In this document: positions 52,685-61,923 of the stretch, one piece after another
How the letters are laid out: each line of letters opens with the position of its first letter
How positions within the stretch are numbered: the stretch's first letter is position 1
Assembly: GCA_019752635.1 (NCBI GenBank)
Contig: JAIELX010000005.1
Coordinates: forward strand, 1-64,000
Direction: 5' to 3'
DNA length: 64,000 bases
Source: Candidatus Obscuribacterales bacterium
Lineage (GTDB): Bacteria; Cyanobacteriota; Vampirovibrionia; Obscuribacterales; Obscuribacteraceae
Notes under the pieces: generated by a model
The model's database searches: none
What the model was told of the DNA's origin: nothing
What the model saw: only the letters and a program-made list of their open reading frames with translations
Program-made: the position numbers and the translations under genes

Positions 52685-54255
52685 GCCTGGCAATTTCCGC
52701 TGTTAAAGGGAATTTTGAACCAAAAAGCGGAACCCTGACCTTCGGTGCTTTGCATGCCGATGGTGCCACCCATTAGTTCGACTAGGTTCTTTGCTATGCT
52801 CAAACCTAACCCGCTGCCTCCATACAACCTGCTGATCGAATTGCTTCCTTGTTCAAAGGGCTTGAACAGCCTTTCCTGAGCATCCGATGCGATTCCGATG
52901 CCGGTGTCGCTAATCGCAAAGCAAAGCACCCCGACATCGTTTGCGGATCGTTCTGTCATTGTGCAATTGATACTCACCCCACCACTTTGAGTGAATTTGA
53001 CGGCATTGAACGCGAGGTTCAACAGCACTTGTCTTAGTCTGATTTCGTCTCCGCAAATTATCTCGGGCAAGGCGGGATCGCATGAGACTGTTATACTCAG
53101 ATTCTTCTTTGATGCTTCCGGTTGGATTAACTGTTGAACGTCGCCGAGAATAGTGCGCACGGGAAATGGCCGAAACTCAATCTTGAGCTTCCCTGACTCC
53201 ATTCTGGCGGCGTCCAGCATGTCATTGAGGAGCGCAAGTAAGCGATTGGATGAGTCGAAAATAGCGCGAACAATACTGTTGTTGTCCTTGCCCAAATCCG
53301 TCAAGGTCAATAGTTCTGCCATGCCGATGATGCCGCCCATCGGAGTGCGCACTTCGTGACTGATTGTCGATAGGAACCGCGTCTTGACTTCAAGAGCTCT
53401 TCCCAGCTCCTCATTGGTCTCAGAAAGCACGCGTGCTGCGGCTTCGCGAGATTGCTCCGCGTACCGACGCTCGGTAAGATCGCGAGTGACTTTAGAGAAG
53501 CCTACCAGTTTCGATCCGTTGTAGATTGGGGTTATGAGAACACCGGCCCAGAATGTGTTGCCGTCTTTTCTTACCCTCCAGCCTTCTTCCTGATACTGCC
53601 CCTCTTTTTGGGCTGTCTCTAATTCATGTTCCGGGTGCTTCGAGTCTCTGTCGGCTTGAGTGTAGAACATCGAAAAGTGCTTGCCGATAATTTCCTGCGC
53701 ACTGTAGCCTTTGATGTATTGAGCACCTTCGTTCCATGTCATCACGTTGCCTTCCGGACTCAACATGAATATGGCATAGTCTTTGACGCCACTGACCAGG
53801 GAACGGAAAATCGCTTCCTGGCGGGCGGAGGCTTGTTGTGCTTGTTGTCGCTCTGTGAGATCTCGAGTGATTTTTGCATAACCAATAAGTACATTGTTTT
53901 CGAAGACCGGACTGATAACTACATTTGCCCAAAAGCTAGTTCCGTCTTTTCGGACACGCCATCCTTCTTCCTCGTAGCGTCCCTCCGCCTTGGCGATTTG
54001 AAGTTCGCGTTCCGGGTGACCGGTGGTTATTGCGTCCTGAGTGTAGAATCGTGAAAAGTGTTGCCCGATGATTTCATCGGCTGTATAGCCCTTGAGGCGT
54101 GCTGCGCCTGTATTCCAGGTAAGTACAATTCCCGCCGGGTCAATCATGAAGATGGCGTAGTCCGTAACGCCATTTAGCAGCATCTTGAGAGTTTCGTGGT
54201 TCTGGTAGAGCTCTCTGGCTGATTCGCTCGATGCCTTGGTCGGCTCAGCGGTCAT
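52681..54255 (-). CDS. Double-PAS histidine kinase
   Basis: A 524-aa soluble sensor kinase. Two tandem PAS/PAC domains are about 45% alike by eye (LLNGVTDYAIFMIDPAGIVL and LVSGVKDYAIFMLSPEGNVM; both followed by GWRVRKDGTSFWANVVISP-type strands). They are followed by HisKA with the phosphohistidine in TISHEVRTPMGGIIGM and HATPase_c (NLAFNAVKFTQSGG; ISDTGIGI; GGSGLGLSIA). No membrane helix, so it senses an internal signal such as redox or a ligand. GAGGAAG lies before the ATG. The small receiver overlaps its end and is probably its partner. Confidence 0.93.
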   Translation of the reverse strand: MTAEPTKASSESARELYQNHETLKMLLNGVTDYAIFMIDPAGIVLTWNTGAARLKGYTADEIIGQHFSRFYTQDAITTGHPERELQIAKAEGRYEEEGWRVRKDGTSFWANVVISPVFENNVLIGYAKITRDLTERQQAQQASARQEAIFRSLVSGVKDYAIFMLSPEGNVMTWNEGAQYIKGYSAQEIIGKHFSMFYTQADRDSKHPEHELETAQKEGQYQEEGWRVRKDGNTFWAGVLITPIYNGSKLVGFSKVTRDLTERRYAEQSREAAARVLSETNEELGRALEVKTRFLSTISHEVRTPMGGIIGMAELLTLTDLGKDNNSIVRAIFDSSNRLLALLNDMLDAARMESGKLKIEFRPFPVRTILGDVQQLIQPEASKKNLSITVSCDPALPEIICGDEIRLRQVLLNLAFNAVKFTQSGGVSINCTMTERSANDVGVLCFAISDTGIGIASDAQERLFKPFEQGSNSISRLYGGSGLGLSIAKNLVELMGGTIGMQSTEGQGSAFWFKIPFNSGNCQA

Positions 54256-54474
54256 AATCTTCCTCTTCTATTCAAAATCTCAGCTGGAACAGGCTTGCCG
54301 GATCACGCGGCATTATTTGTCGGTCTGCAAGGTAGGACGAAAACTATCATAAGTTGTCTCGCCCAGTAACTGACTATTTGGTACACACGAGTAGATTTCT
54401 TGACACAAGTTGTCTCCCGTGTGTTCAAGAGGGTGAGCGATTGGTGGTGTCAAATCCGGTGCCGCGCGGTTGGC

Positions 54475-55146
54475 TTATCTACTGATTCGCACGACCAACG
54501 TATCGCAAATCATATCGTGCAAAGCTTGCTTTCTTCTCGTCCAGCCCGCCATCATCAGTCCCGCATAGAGGGGCGGTATTGTACAGGGCAGCTTTGCTAA
54601 CGAGCGAATCAGCGCTCTTGCGAATCCCATTCGTCCGCCGTCCTTAGTGGTGACTTTCAGTCCCAGCATGAGTTTTCCCGGTGAGGCTTGCAAACACGAG
54701 CTTTCGAATCCCGCATAGTACAGCCACTCTGTGCTCAGAACACTCGTTATCGAGAGGATGTAGTAGAAGTGCCCCGTATTGTTTGTGGCGACGCCCGGAC
54801 CGAGCTGCGAAATTGCAACGGTCGCAATGATCATCGCAATCGAAGCCACTGTTCCAATCACAATGCTATCGATTGCGCGAGCGGCGAATCGAAGCCAGAA
54901 TCCGGCATGGGACTGCCCGTGTTTCGCGAACCGGTGCAAGTAGCGTATTGCTTGCGACTTTTCGCGCGCGGCGATTGCCTCAAGCCGTTTGTCTGAGGCC
55001 GTATTGAGCAGATCCGCGTACGCATCGAGAGCGTCGGCTACTCTTTCGTGCTGAGAGCCGAATTCGGCTTTTGCTGCTTCAACTGTGTCTTCTAACAGTT
55101 GAAGTCTTATTTTTAGATCGCTATCAACCGGTTTCTGTTGTGGCAT
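54475..55146 (-). CDS. RDD-family membrane protein
   Basis: A 223-aa protein. The N-terminal 70 residues are helical and charged (LQLLEDTVEAAKAEFGSQHE). An RDD domain follows with three to four helices: FWLRFAARAIDSIVIGTVAS (the R and D of the name), then SPGKLMLGLKVTTKDGGRMG and a final KQALHDMICDTLVV, where the conserved HD-like pair sits. RDD proteins have been proposed as Na+/H+ or solute exchangers, but roles are mostly unknown. I prefer the ATG at 55146, 9 nt after GAGG, over an upstream GTG at 55155. Confidence 0.82.
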   Translation of the reverse strand: MPQQKPVDSDLKIRLQLLEDTVEAAKAEFGSQHERVADALDAYADLLNTASDKRLEAIAAREKSQAIRYLHRFAKHGQSHAGFWLRFAARAIDSIVIGTVASIAMIIATVAISQLGPGVATNNTGHFYYILSITSVLSTEWLYYAGFESSCLQASPGKLMLGLKVTTKDGGRMGFARALIRSLAKLPCTIPPLYAGLMMAGWTRRKQALHDMICDTLVVRISR

Positions 55147-55232
55147 ACCGTTCACACCTCAGCGGCTCCGAGGACCTTATACCCTGCGGCCGCACAGTTC
55201 AGCGGCTGTTCCGACCCGGTGTGATGGACGCT

Positions 55233-55700
55233 TCACTCAGGAGAGGACTTGCGCCGCATGCAATACGCCGACTGACAGGTGGTTGAAGTGACCTGGAGGC
55301 ATTCTTTGATTTCCGCTGGCAACTCATTTCGGTCAGCCCTTTCGAAACCGAGTCTTGCTGCGAAATTGACAGCACTTGCCGTAAGAAGAACAAACTCGGT
55401 GACACCCTCTTTTGTGAGTTCGTCCATTGCGCCCTCTGTCAGTGCTGTTGCCATGCCGCAATTGCGAAAGATCACGTCAACTGCCAGCGAACGAAGCAGC
55501 GCGCATTTGCCGTGAATTTCCCAGCCGATGCATCCCGCGATGCTTTTGGCGGGCAGGTCTGCAACAAGAAACGCAACACTCTCATTTCTCAGCGGTAAGG
55601 GCAACTGCACCTGCTCCAACAATGCGAAAATTGCGGAAATGTCCTCTGCGCAAGCCTTGCGCAGATGGAGCTCACCTTCATGTTCTTTTAAGAGATCCAT
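55233..55700 (-). CDS. GNAT acetyltransferase, ArsN2-like
   Basis: A 155-aa GNAT-fold protein: LRKACAEDISAIFALLEQVQ, the acetyl-CoA-binding region LRSLAVDVIFRNCGMATALT (degenerate RxxGxG/A) and a late VLLTASAVNFAARLGFERAD. The whole pattern resembles ArsN2-type acetyltransferases associated with arsenic operons, but no arsenic genes are nearby. I therefore do not assign a substrate. The ATG at 55700 has AGGAG 9 nt upstream; a GTG 11 codons earlier is possible. Confidence 0.78.
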   Translation of the reverse strand: MDLLKEHEGELHLRKACAEDISAIFALLEQVQLPLPLRNESVAFLVADLPAKSIAGCIGWEIHGKCALLRSLAVDVIFRNCGMATALTEGAMDELTKEGVTEFVLLTASAVNFAARLGFERADRNELPAEIKECLQVTSTTCQSAYCMRRKSSPE

Positions 55701-55879
55701 TTTCTTGCGCTCCTGAGCGTTTGAAATATTCACTTCAAATTAAGGTTGATGAGAGATATAGCATCATGGTGAGATGGGCGATCTATCTAATTCTAATAAA
55801 GCTAAAATTTTTGAATCTCAGCTCCGTCTGGATGTCAGGCGCGAGCGGAGAAGACGAAAGTTAGAGGAATGCTCCAATC

Positions 55880-57700
55880 ATGAACACTACTGCATTGCCT
55901 ACAGTCGGTTATACCCTCAACCATCCGCGGTTGCAGAACTGGGTCCTGGAAATGGCCAGTCTGTGCAAACCGGAACGCATCCACTGGTGCGACGGTTCGC
56001 AGGAAGAAGCCGATCGGCTAATTACCGAAATGGTATCGGCCGGCACCTTGATTCGGTTAAATCCGGAAAAGAGACCAAACTCTTTCCTGGCGAGATCCGA
56101 TTCGTCCGACGTCGCTCGTATGGAAGACCGGACGTTCGTGTGTCCCAAAGACCCCAAAGCTGCTGGACCGAACAACAACTGGATGGAGCCCGAAAAAGCT
56201 CGCGCTGAGCTGCGCCCTCTATTCGACGGTTGCATGAAGGGACGGACCATGTATGTGGTGCCGTTCAGCATGGGGCCTATCGGCTCGCCCTTCTCCCATA
56301 TCGGTGTGGAACTCACCGACTCTCCTTATGTTGCTGTCAGCATGCGCGTCATGACACGCATGGGCAAAGATGTAGTCGCTGCGCTGGGCACTGACGGTGA
56401 ATTCGTACCCTGTGTTCACTCTGTAGGCGCACCGCTGGCACCGGGCCAGAAAGACGTATCTTGGCCTTGCAATGAAACAAAGTACATTTGCCATTTCCCC
56501 GAGAGCCGAGAAATCTGGTCGTTTGGCTCCGGTTACGGCGGCAATGCTCTATTGGGCAAGAAATGCTTCGCCTTGCGCATTGCATCGAACATGGCGAAAG
56601 ACGAAGGCTGGCTCGCTGAGCACATGCTCATTCTCGGACTTGAATCGCCGCAAGGGGAAAAGCGCTATGTTGCCGCCGCATTCCCGTCTGCGTGCGGTAA
56701 AACCAATCTTGCCATGCTTATTCCGCCGCAAGCCTTTGACGGATGGAAAGTCACCACTGTTGGTGACGATATTGCCTGGATCAAGCCTGGTAAAGATGGT
56801 CGCTTCCACGCTATTAATCCCGAGTATGGATATTTCGGTGTTGCTCCGGGGACTTCGGAACACACTAACCCCAATGCAATTGCCACATTGAAAGCCAATT
56901 GCATCTTCACCAACGTTGCACTGACTCCCGATGGCGACGTCTGGTGGGAAGGCTTGACGAAAGAGCCGCCAGCCGAATTGATAGACTGGGAAGGCAAAGC
57001 ATGGACACCGGGATGCGGTCGCAAAGCTGCCCACCCGAATTCCCGCTTCACGGCTCCAGCTAGCCAGTGCCCGTCACTCGATCCGTCTTGGGAAGATCCA
57101 AAGGGAGTACCGGTCGACGCCTTCATATTCGGTGGCAGAAGGTCGAAGACGGTGCCATTGGTAATGCAAGCGTTCAACTGGAGCTATGGCGTGTACATGG
57201 CCGCCACAATGGGTTCCGAAACGACTGCTGCTGCAACGGGCAAAGTCGGTCAAATTCGTCGCGATCCGATGGCGATGTTGCCGTTCTGTGGCTATCACAT
57301 GGGCGATTACTTCGACCACTGGCTCGATATGGGACACAAAGTCTACAATCCGCCTCGCGTGTTCTGCGTAAACTGGTTCAGAACAAACGACAAGGGGGAG
57401 TTCTTGTGGCCCGGATTCGGCGAGAACATGCGCGTTCTCAAATGGATCTTCGAACGCGTAAGCGGCCGCGCCGGTGCTCGTCAAATTCAACTCGGTTGGA
57501 TGCCCGGTTACGAAGATATCGATTGGACCGGACTCGATGAAGTGACCGAGGCCAAGTTCGACGAGCTCATGGACGTTGACGCGAAAGCATGGAAAGAAGA
57601 GCTCGCCTTGCACGATGAGTTCTTCTCTTCGCTCGGCGATAAACTTCCTCGCGAGTTGCCGCTTCAGCGTGAACTCCTTGAGCGCACGTTAGACCGCTAA
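55880..57700 (+). CDS. pckG: GTP-dependent phosphoenolpyruvate carboxykinase
   Basis: Converts oxaloacetate and GTP to PEP, CO2 and GDP, the entry to gluconeogenesis, in the cytoplasm. The 606-aa length is normal for the GTP type. Landmarks: the phosphate-binding loop [15 protein letters not shown] (with the mobile-loop cysteine), the metal-binding VGDDIAWI, the substrate region [29 protein letters not shown] and [12 protein letters not shown]. The ATP-type enzyme has a different arrangement, so GTP specificity is firm. Monocistronic with a terminator immediately after. Confidence 0.96.
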   Translation: MNTTALPTVGYTLNHPRLQNWVLEMASLCKPERIHWCDGSQEEADRLITEMVSAGTLIRLNPEKRPNSFLARSDSSDVARMEDRTFVCPKDPKAAGPNNNWMEPEKARAELRPLFDGCMKGRTMYVVPFSMGPIGSPFSHIGVELTDSPYVAVSMRVMTRMGKDVVAALGTDGEFVPCVHSVGAPLAPGQKDVSWPCNETKYICHFPESREIWSFGSGYGGNALLGKKCFALRIASNMAKDEGWLAEHMLILGLESPQGEKRYVAAAFPSACGKTNLAMLIPPQAFDGWKVTTVGDDIAWIKPGKDGRFHAINPEYGYFGVAPGTSEHTNPNAIATLKANCIFTNVALTPDGDVWWEGLTKEPPAELIDWEGKAWTPGCGRKAAHPNSRFTAPASQCPSLDPSWEDPKGVPVDAFIFGGRRSKTVPLVMQAFNWSYGVYMAATMGSETTAAATGKVGQIRRDPMAMLPFCGYHMGDYFDHWLDMGHKVYNPPRVFCVNWFRTNDKGEFLWPGFGENMRVLKWIFERVSGRAGARQIQLGWMPGYEDIDWTGLDEVTEAKFDELMDVDAKAWKEELALHDEFFSSLGDKLPRELPLQRELLERTLDR

Positions 57701-57718
57701 AGCTAGAAAGAGACCAAA

Positions 57719-57755
57719 AGAGGGCGCAGCCAAAAGTATTGGCTGCGCCCCTCTT
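57719..57755 (+). terminator. Terminator hairpin after pckG
   Basis: A perfect 12-bp GC-rich stem (57722-57733, GGGCGCAGCCAA, with 57739-57750) and a 5-base loop, followed by CCTCTTCATT. The U tract is poor, but the stem is strong and the position, about 20 nt after the stop, fits. Confidence 0.75.
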
Positions 57756-57814
57756 CATTAGAAGCGTCCTGTCAGAAGTCCACCACAGATGGTGCGGCAA
57801 CAGGAAGGCTGATT

Positions 57815-58447
57815 TCAATGCTCTTTCGGCGGTAATCCCTCGCCAGGGTGCGCCTTGGCTTTCTCGCTCGACTCTTTGGGCTGCGTGCGCCAATAGATGC
57901 CGTCCTTCCTTTCCATCAGGTTACCTCCCACCAGTTCTCGACGCAGAGTAGCGAAGTCCGGATGATGCTTCCCGATGATTGCATTGACCTCTTTCTCCGG
58001 ATAGCGAGTGTCGTGTGCGAATCGCTCTGCAAGCCAGCGAAGCACAACTTCTCGCTTCTTTCGACTGGCAGGAATTTCTTTCAATCGTTCACCTTCGAAA
58101 AAGTCCGTCAGAATCTTTTTCTCCCATGCTTCGAAGTTAATAGACTCGTCTTCCATGGTGATAGTCTCGACAGAAAGCATCTGTTTCGAAAGCGCGCGAA
58201 GAGGTTCAATATCGAGCTTGTACAGGTGTGTGTTCCCCTCGGATCTCATGGTTACGAGTTTGAGGTCCTTCAGGCGAGCCAGATGGTGTGAGACTGTCGG
58301 TGCCTTGAGGTCCAGCAAACTGGCAATTTCTTCGACGCTTCGTTCGGAGGTTGCAAGCGTACCAATGATCTTCAGCCGGCTTTCGTCAGAAAGTGCTTTG
58401 AAGTAGGACAGCATGTTTGCGAGCTGGGCATTTGCCATAAATACCAT
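57815..58447 (-). CDS. ArsR-type regulator with C-terminal DUF2087
   Basis: A 210-aa regulator. Residues 5-90 form an ArsR winged helix (YFKALSDESRLKIIGTLATS; recognition helix LKAPTVSHHLARLKDLKLVT; wing MRSEGNTHLYKLD). Residues 130-195 form a DUF2087 domain (ASRKKREVVLRWLAERFA; YPEKEVNAIIGKHHPDFATL; RRELVGGNLMERKDGIYWR). The domain pairing is common, and its ligand is not known. I place the start at the ATG at 58447 (GAGG at 6 nt). Divergent from the TPR-kinase gene, so it may control that gene and itself. Confidence 0.87.
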   Translation of the reverse strand: MVFMANAQLANMLSYFKALSDESRLKIIGTLATSERSVEEIASLLDLKAPTVSHHLARLKDLKLVTMRSEGNTHLYKLDIEPLRALSKQMLSVETITMEDESINFEAWEKKILTDFFEGERLKEIPASRKKREVVLRWLAERFAHDTRYPEKEVNAIIGKHHPDFATLRRELVGGNLMERKDGIYWRTQPKESSEKAKAHPGEGLPPKEH

Positions 58448-58576
58448 TGGGAACCTCACTTCCTCGAATTTCACTATAGGCGCTCCGGCTGCGTCGGCAA
58501 GCCTCCTCGCCTCCGCGCTTAGACAGCTGCGCTTGTCCGAATTAAATTTGGCGGCTGTCTAATTCGATGCGCGTCT

Positions 58577-58593
58577 ATTTAGATGTATATCAA
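58577..58593. promoter_or_regulatory. Imperfect dyad in divergent promoter region
   Basis: TTTAGAT, four bases, ATCAAA, in an AT-rich stretch 80-95 nt upstream of the TPR-kinase gene and about 130 nt from the ArsR-DUF2087 start. A broader pair CTAATTCGA (58558-58566) and CAAATTAG (58590-58597) flanks it. Candidate operator; weak. Confidence 0.3.
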
Positions 58594-58672
58594 ATTAGAT
58601 TCGGAGTGTCAAGCGGACATAATAGCGATGATTCTTATCGCACTATTTGATCTGTCTACGCTGGAGTTCGGT

Positions 58673-60754
58673 ATGACGTGGCACGCACATCTAAACGCCG
58701 GAAATTCTGCGTTAGCACGACGGCTCTTCGACGAAGCTGAGAACCAGTTTCGCAAAGCTTTGCAAGAGGCACGCAAGCTATCCGTCGTCGATCCCGAGAT
58801 TACCGATGTTCTGCGTCAGCTTTCTCTGCTGGCGCTGCAACGCGGTAACGCCGAGGAAGCACTTGCGTTCGCGCGTGAAGCTTGCGACATAGACCAGGGG
58901 TATTGGTTTGGACCGTCTTCTCAAGTTTGTCAGGACCTCTGCCTCGCTGCTTCCGCTGAGGACAGGCTCGGTCTGTTTCAAGATGCGGCGGAAACATATT
59001 TTCGAGCAATTCACCAACATGAGCAGTTCTACGGAAGTGAACACCATGAGACGTTTGTCGTTCGTGCAATGCTTCTGATCGCTTTGCTGCACGGACCCGA
59101 CTCACCCCGATTGGACAGTGTCGCTTCTCGAGTTCTGGTGCACTTCTCCGCTATCTGTGCCCCGGGCACAGTAAGCAGTACTTTGGGGATAGATCGTCGT
59201 CTTCAGCTGTTAATGTCTGCCAATCGCGAACAAGATGCCGAGCAGTACTTCAAACACTCGATGGCAGTGTTGAGAAAGCACCTGGGCGATCACAACAGAG
59301 AAGTCGTTACGCTTCAGAAGTCCTATGCGGCAATGCTGGCGAATGCCAACAAACAGTTATCCGCCTGGCGATTGAAAACTACTGCTGAAACACAGACTAA
59401 GAAGGAGGATTTAGCCGGGCGCGCGGATGACCTGATCTTGCGAGGCCGATTTGACGAGGCCGAGCCGTTGTTGCGCCGACATTTGACATTCATGCAGATG
59501 AAATTCGGTCCGTCCCATCCTTCGACACTTGCTGTAAGGAAGAAGTACGCCACTGTAGTGCAAAAAGCCGGTGCATACAGCAATGCGACCCTGCGGGAGC
59601 GTGCCCTGGAAGTGATTAGTCGCATGGCCGCCTCAGGGGGGGCGTGGAAAACTGCGTGCGCAGACGCGATGCGAATACACAAAATTGGAAACGCTGAGGT
59701 TGAGGCGCAATTGCATCAATGGAAGACTGCGCAGCCACAATTCTCTCCGCCGCAGGAGCAGCAATGCGCCTCGGGTTCGGAATACGGATCTGCTGTTCGA
59801 CATCTGCAAACCGTTTCGCGAGGGGGCTTTACTCCGTGGCCCGCGCCACAAGACTATAACGAAGCTGTGCAGAATCCACATCTGTGTTTCACCGACGCCG
59901 AACTTCGCAGCGGGACACCGGAAGTAAACGCCCTGGGGCTGCCATTCGTGGCGAGTGGTGCATTTGCCTCGGTTTACAAATTCAACTGTGGCTCGTCTGC
60001 ACGAGCGGTGCGCTGCTTTCTCTCGCCGGTAAATGATCGCGAATATCGATACCAGCAACTAAGCGATTACATCTGCTCCGACGACCTTGTTTACACTGTG
60101 AATTTCGAGTATCAGTCCAATGGTATCCAGGCCCTTTCAACGCAAGTTCCAATACTGAAAATGGAATGGGTTGAGGGTATGGCTCTGAATCTATTTATCG
60201 ACGAGTTTCTGGTGAGTCAAGGTGAGATGGCGAATCTGTTGCACCTGTTCCGACGGATGACTCAGTCCCTGCACGATGCCGGTGTCGCCCATGGCGACTT
60301 GCAGCATGGCAATATCCTGGTGCGCGACAATGAACTGGTGCTCGTCGACTATGATGGAATGTTCGTGCCCTCGCTCGCCGGGCACCAGAGCAACGAACTG
60401 GGGCATCCTAACTATCAGCATCCGGGTCGAAATGCCTTGCACTTCGGCCCCTATCTTGATGCGTTCTCTTCCTGGGTCATCGATACGTCGTTGTTCGCCC
60501 TGACTGTTGACCCTTCACTCTGGTATTCGCTGAAGGGGGGCGACGAATGTTTGCTCTTTCGCAAGGCGGACTTTTTGGACCCGGACAAATCTGCGGCGAT
60601 GAATACTTTGCTGAATCACTCTTGCGATGAGCTGGTGCAAAGAGTTCGCTACACGCTGGGACTCTTATCCCAACCTGTTGCACTCTTGCCAGGCGTTTCG
60701 ATCAAGGGCGAGCCACTCCTCCGGCCTCGTGAAGGTTTTCAAGCTCCGATATAA
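58673..60754 (+). CDS. TPR protein fused to a divergent kinase domain
   Basis: A 693-aa protein from the ATG at 58673 (GGAG at 6 nt); upstream in-frame codons lie in the promoter region. Residues 1-320 contain TPR-type helix pairs (LNAGNSALARRLFDEAENQF; LILRGRFDEAEPLLRRHLTF). Residues 415-690 form a divergent kinase. The glycine-loop-like VASGAFASVYKF is there, but the VAIK lysine is arginine (RAVRCFL), the catalytic loop is HGDLQHGNIL and DFG is DYDG. HPNYQHPGRN follows. The metal-binding and catalytic Asp/Asn remain, so activity is possible. No membrane helix. Its 3' end overlaps nrdR (convergent) by 53 nt. Confidence 0.82.
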   Translation: MTWHAHLNAGNSALARRLFDEAENQFRKALQEARKLSVVDPEITDVLRQLSLLALQRGNAEEALAFAREACDIDQGYWFGPSSQVCQDLCLAASAEDRLGLFQDAAETYFRAIHQHEQFYGSEHHETFVVRAMLLIALLHGPDSPRLDSVASRVLVHFSAICAPGTVSSTLGIDRRLQLLMSANREQDAEQYFKHSMAVLRKHLGDHNREVVTLQKSYAAMLANANKQLSAWRLKTTAETQTKKEDLAGRADDLILRGRFDEAEPLLRRHLTFMQMKFGPSHPSTLAVRKKYATVVQKAGAYSNATLRERALEVISRMAASGGAWKTACADAMRIHKIGNAEVEAQLHQWKTAQPQFSPPQEQQCASGSEYGSAVRHLQTVSRGGFTPWPAPQDYNEAVQNPHLCFTDAELRSGTPEVNALGLPFVASGAFASVYKFNCGSSARAVRCFLSPVNDREYRYQQLSDYICSDDLVYTVNFEYQSNGIQALSTQVPILKMEWVEGMALNLFIDEFLVSQGEMANLLHLFRRMTQSLHDAGVAHGDLQHGNILVRDNELVLVDYDGMFVPSLAGHQSNELGHPNYQHPGRNALHFGPYLDAFSSWVIDTSLFALTVDPSLWYSLKGGDECLLFRKADFLDPDKSAAMNTLLNHSCDELVQRVRYTLGLLSQPVALLPGVSIKGEPLLRPREGFQAPI

Positions 60755-61172
60755 AGTCCTCGATCGATTGAAACTGGCGATAAACCGATGCAAATCTTAC
60801 GTACGCCACTTCGTTCAAATCCTTCAATCGATTGAGCACCATTTCGCCCAGCAGTTTTGACGGTAGCTCCTTCTTGCCGTTTCCCAAGAGCTCAGCCTCG
60901 ATAGTTTCCAGCAGACTGTCAATCTGTTCTGCTGTTACAGTCGTCTTGGCGCAGGCGCGGCTGACACCGTCCCTGAGTTTCTGCACCGAATAAGGCTCCC
61001 GTTCGCCCGATGTCTTAACAATGAGCAACTGGAATGCTTCCACCCTTTCGAAGGTGGTGAACCGCTTGTGGCAAGCCTCGCACTCGCGCCTGCGGCGGAC
61101 TGCCGAACTCTCGGTTGAGAGTCTGGATTCAAGCACTCGGCTTTCTCTATGATTGCAGAATGGGCAGTACAC
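60702..61172 (-). CDS. nrdR: Ribonucleotide reductase repressor NrdR
   Basis: A 156-aa repressor of ribonucleotide reductase genes. It has an N-terminal zinc ribbon (YCPFCNHRESRVLES and CEACHKRFTTFERVE, four cysteines in pairs) and an ATP-cone domain (about 48-135) that senses ATP/dATP (VKTSGEREPYSVQKLRDGVS). NrdR proteins begin just before the first CPFC, so the GTG at 61172 is the likely start rather than the TTG/ATG codons upstream. The 3' end overlaps the convergent TPR-kinase gene. No ribonucleotide reductase gene in this window. Confidence 0.95.
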   Translation of the reverse strand: MYCPFCNHRESRVLESRLSTESSAVRRRRECEACHKRFTTFERVEAFQLLIVKTSGEREPYSVQKLRDGVSRACAKTTVTAEQIDSLLETIEAELLGNGKKELPSKLLGEMVLNRLKDLNEVAYVRFASVYRQFQSIEDFISELENLHEAGGVARP

Positions 61173-61238
61173 TTTCGATTTAGACCTGAATCGGGAATAC
61201 AATATTATCGTCTAGTCTCGTCACCCATTGGTGCTGCA

Positions 61239-61913
61239 TTGTCTAACCCGGAGAGAAATTTCTATCAGATTCTGGGACTCGAGCCAACCAGCTCGACGAT
61301 TGACATCAAGCGCGCCTATAGAAAACTGGTGAAAGAGCAGCATCCGGATTTGGGCCATTATCAGAAGAGTGATTCCGAGAGGCAGTCTGCAACTGAAGAC
61401 ATGCTTCGGCTCAATCAGGCGTATGAGACCCTGATGGATAAGAAGCTGCGTGATGCCTACGATATTCGGATTGGCGTTCGCATTGTCATCAGTGCCGGAT
61501 ACAAGTTTCAGCCGAGTCATGAAGATCAACAGCGCGAGATCTTTCTGGCGAAAGTATTTCATCCTTGTCGCACTGGTATTACCCGGGTCCTGGGCATGTA
61601 CAAGCGTCAGCTCACTGCGTTGTCGAAAGATCCTTTTGATGACGAACTAGTAGCGGAATTTGAAGCTTACGTTGACCAGGTTGAAGCTGCGCTCCGCAAA
61701 GCTTCTGATGGATTTGCCAAGAATCAGGCGCCCCCCACCCTTGAACCTGCGGTTCATATGATGCGACACTGCATCGCGCAAGCTGCCGACGCGCTGGAAG
61801 AAATGCGCCGTTACTGTTTGAACTACGACTATGACCATTTGATGATGGCTGGAAGTCTAATTCGCATTGCCGGCGACTTGGCTAAAGAATCACTGACGCT
61901 GACAAAGGGCTAG
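61239..61913 (+). CDS. J-domain (DnaJ-like) protein
   Basis: About 224 aa. The N-terminal J domain spans about 5-75 with NFYQILGLEPTSSTIDIKRA, the diagnostic HPD loop (EQHPDLGHY) and the NQAYETLMDKKLRDAYD helix. The remaining 150 residues are helical with no zinc-finger or CTD-like region, so it is a type III J protein that recruits DnaK to a specific client. The start is uncertain: TTG at 61239 avoids overlap with divergent nrdR, whereas an ATG at 61149 would lie inside nrdR. Confidence 0.85.
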   Translation: MSNPERNFYQILGLEPTSSTIDIKRAYRKLVKEQHPDLGHYQKSDSERQSATEDMLRLNQAYETLMDKKLRDAYDIRIGVRIVISAGYKFQPSHEDQQREIFLAKVFHPCRTGITRVLGMYKRQLTALSKDPFDDELVAEFEAYVDQVEAALRKASDGFAKNQAPPTLEPAVHMMRHCIAQAADALEEMRRYCLNYDYDHLMMAGSLIRIAGDLAKESLTLTKG

Positions 61914-61923
61914 CGAGAGACCA

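Noticed and set aside
56665..57177. Minus-strand frame of 170 codons inside pckG
   Set aside because: Antisense to conserved active-site motifs of PEP carboxykinase.
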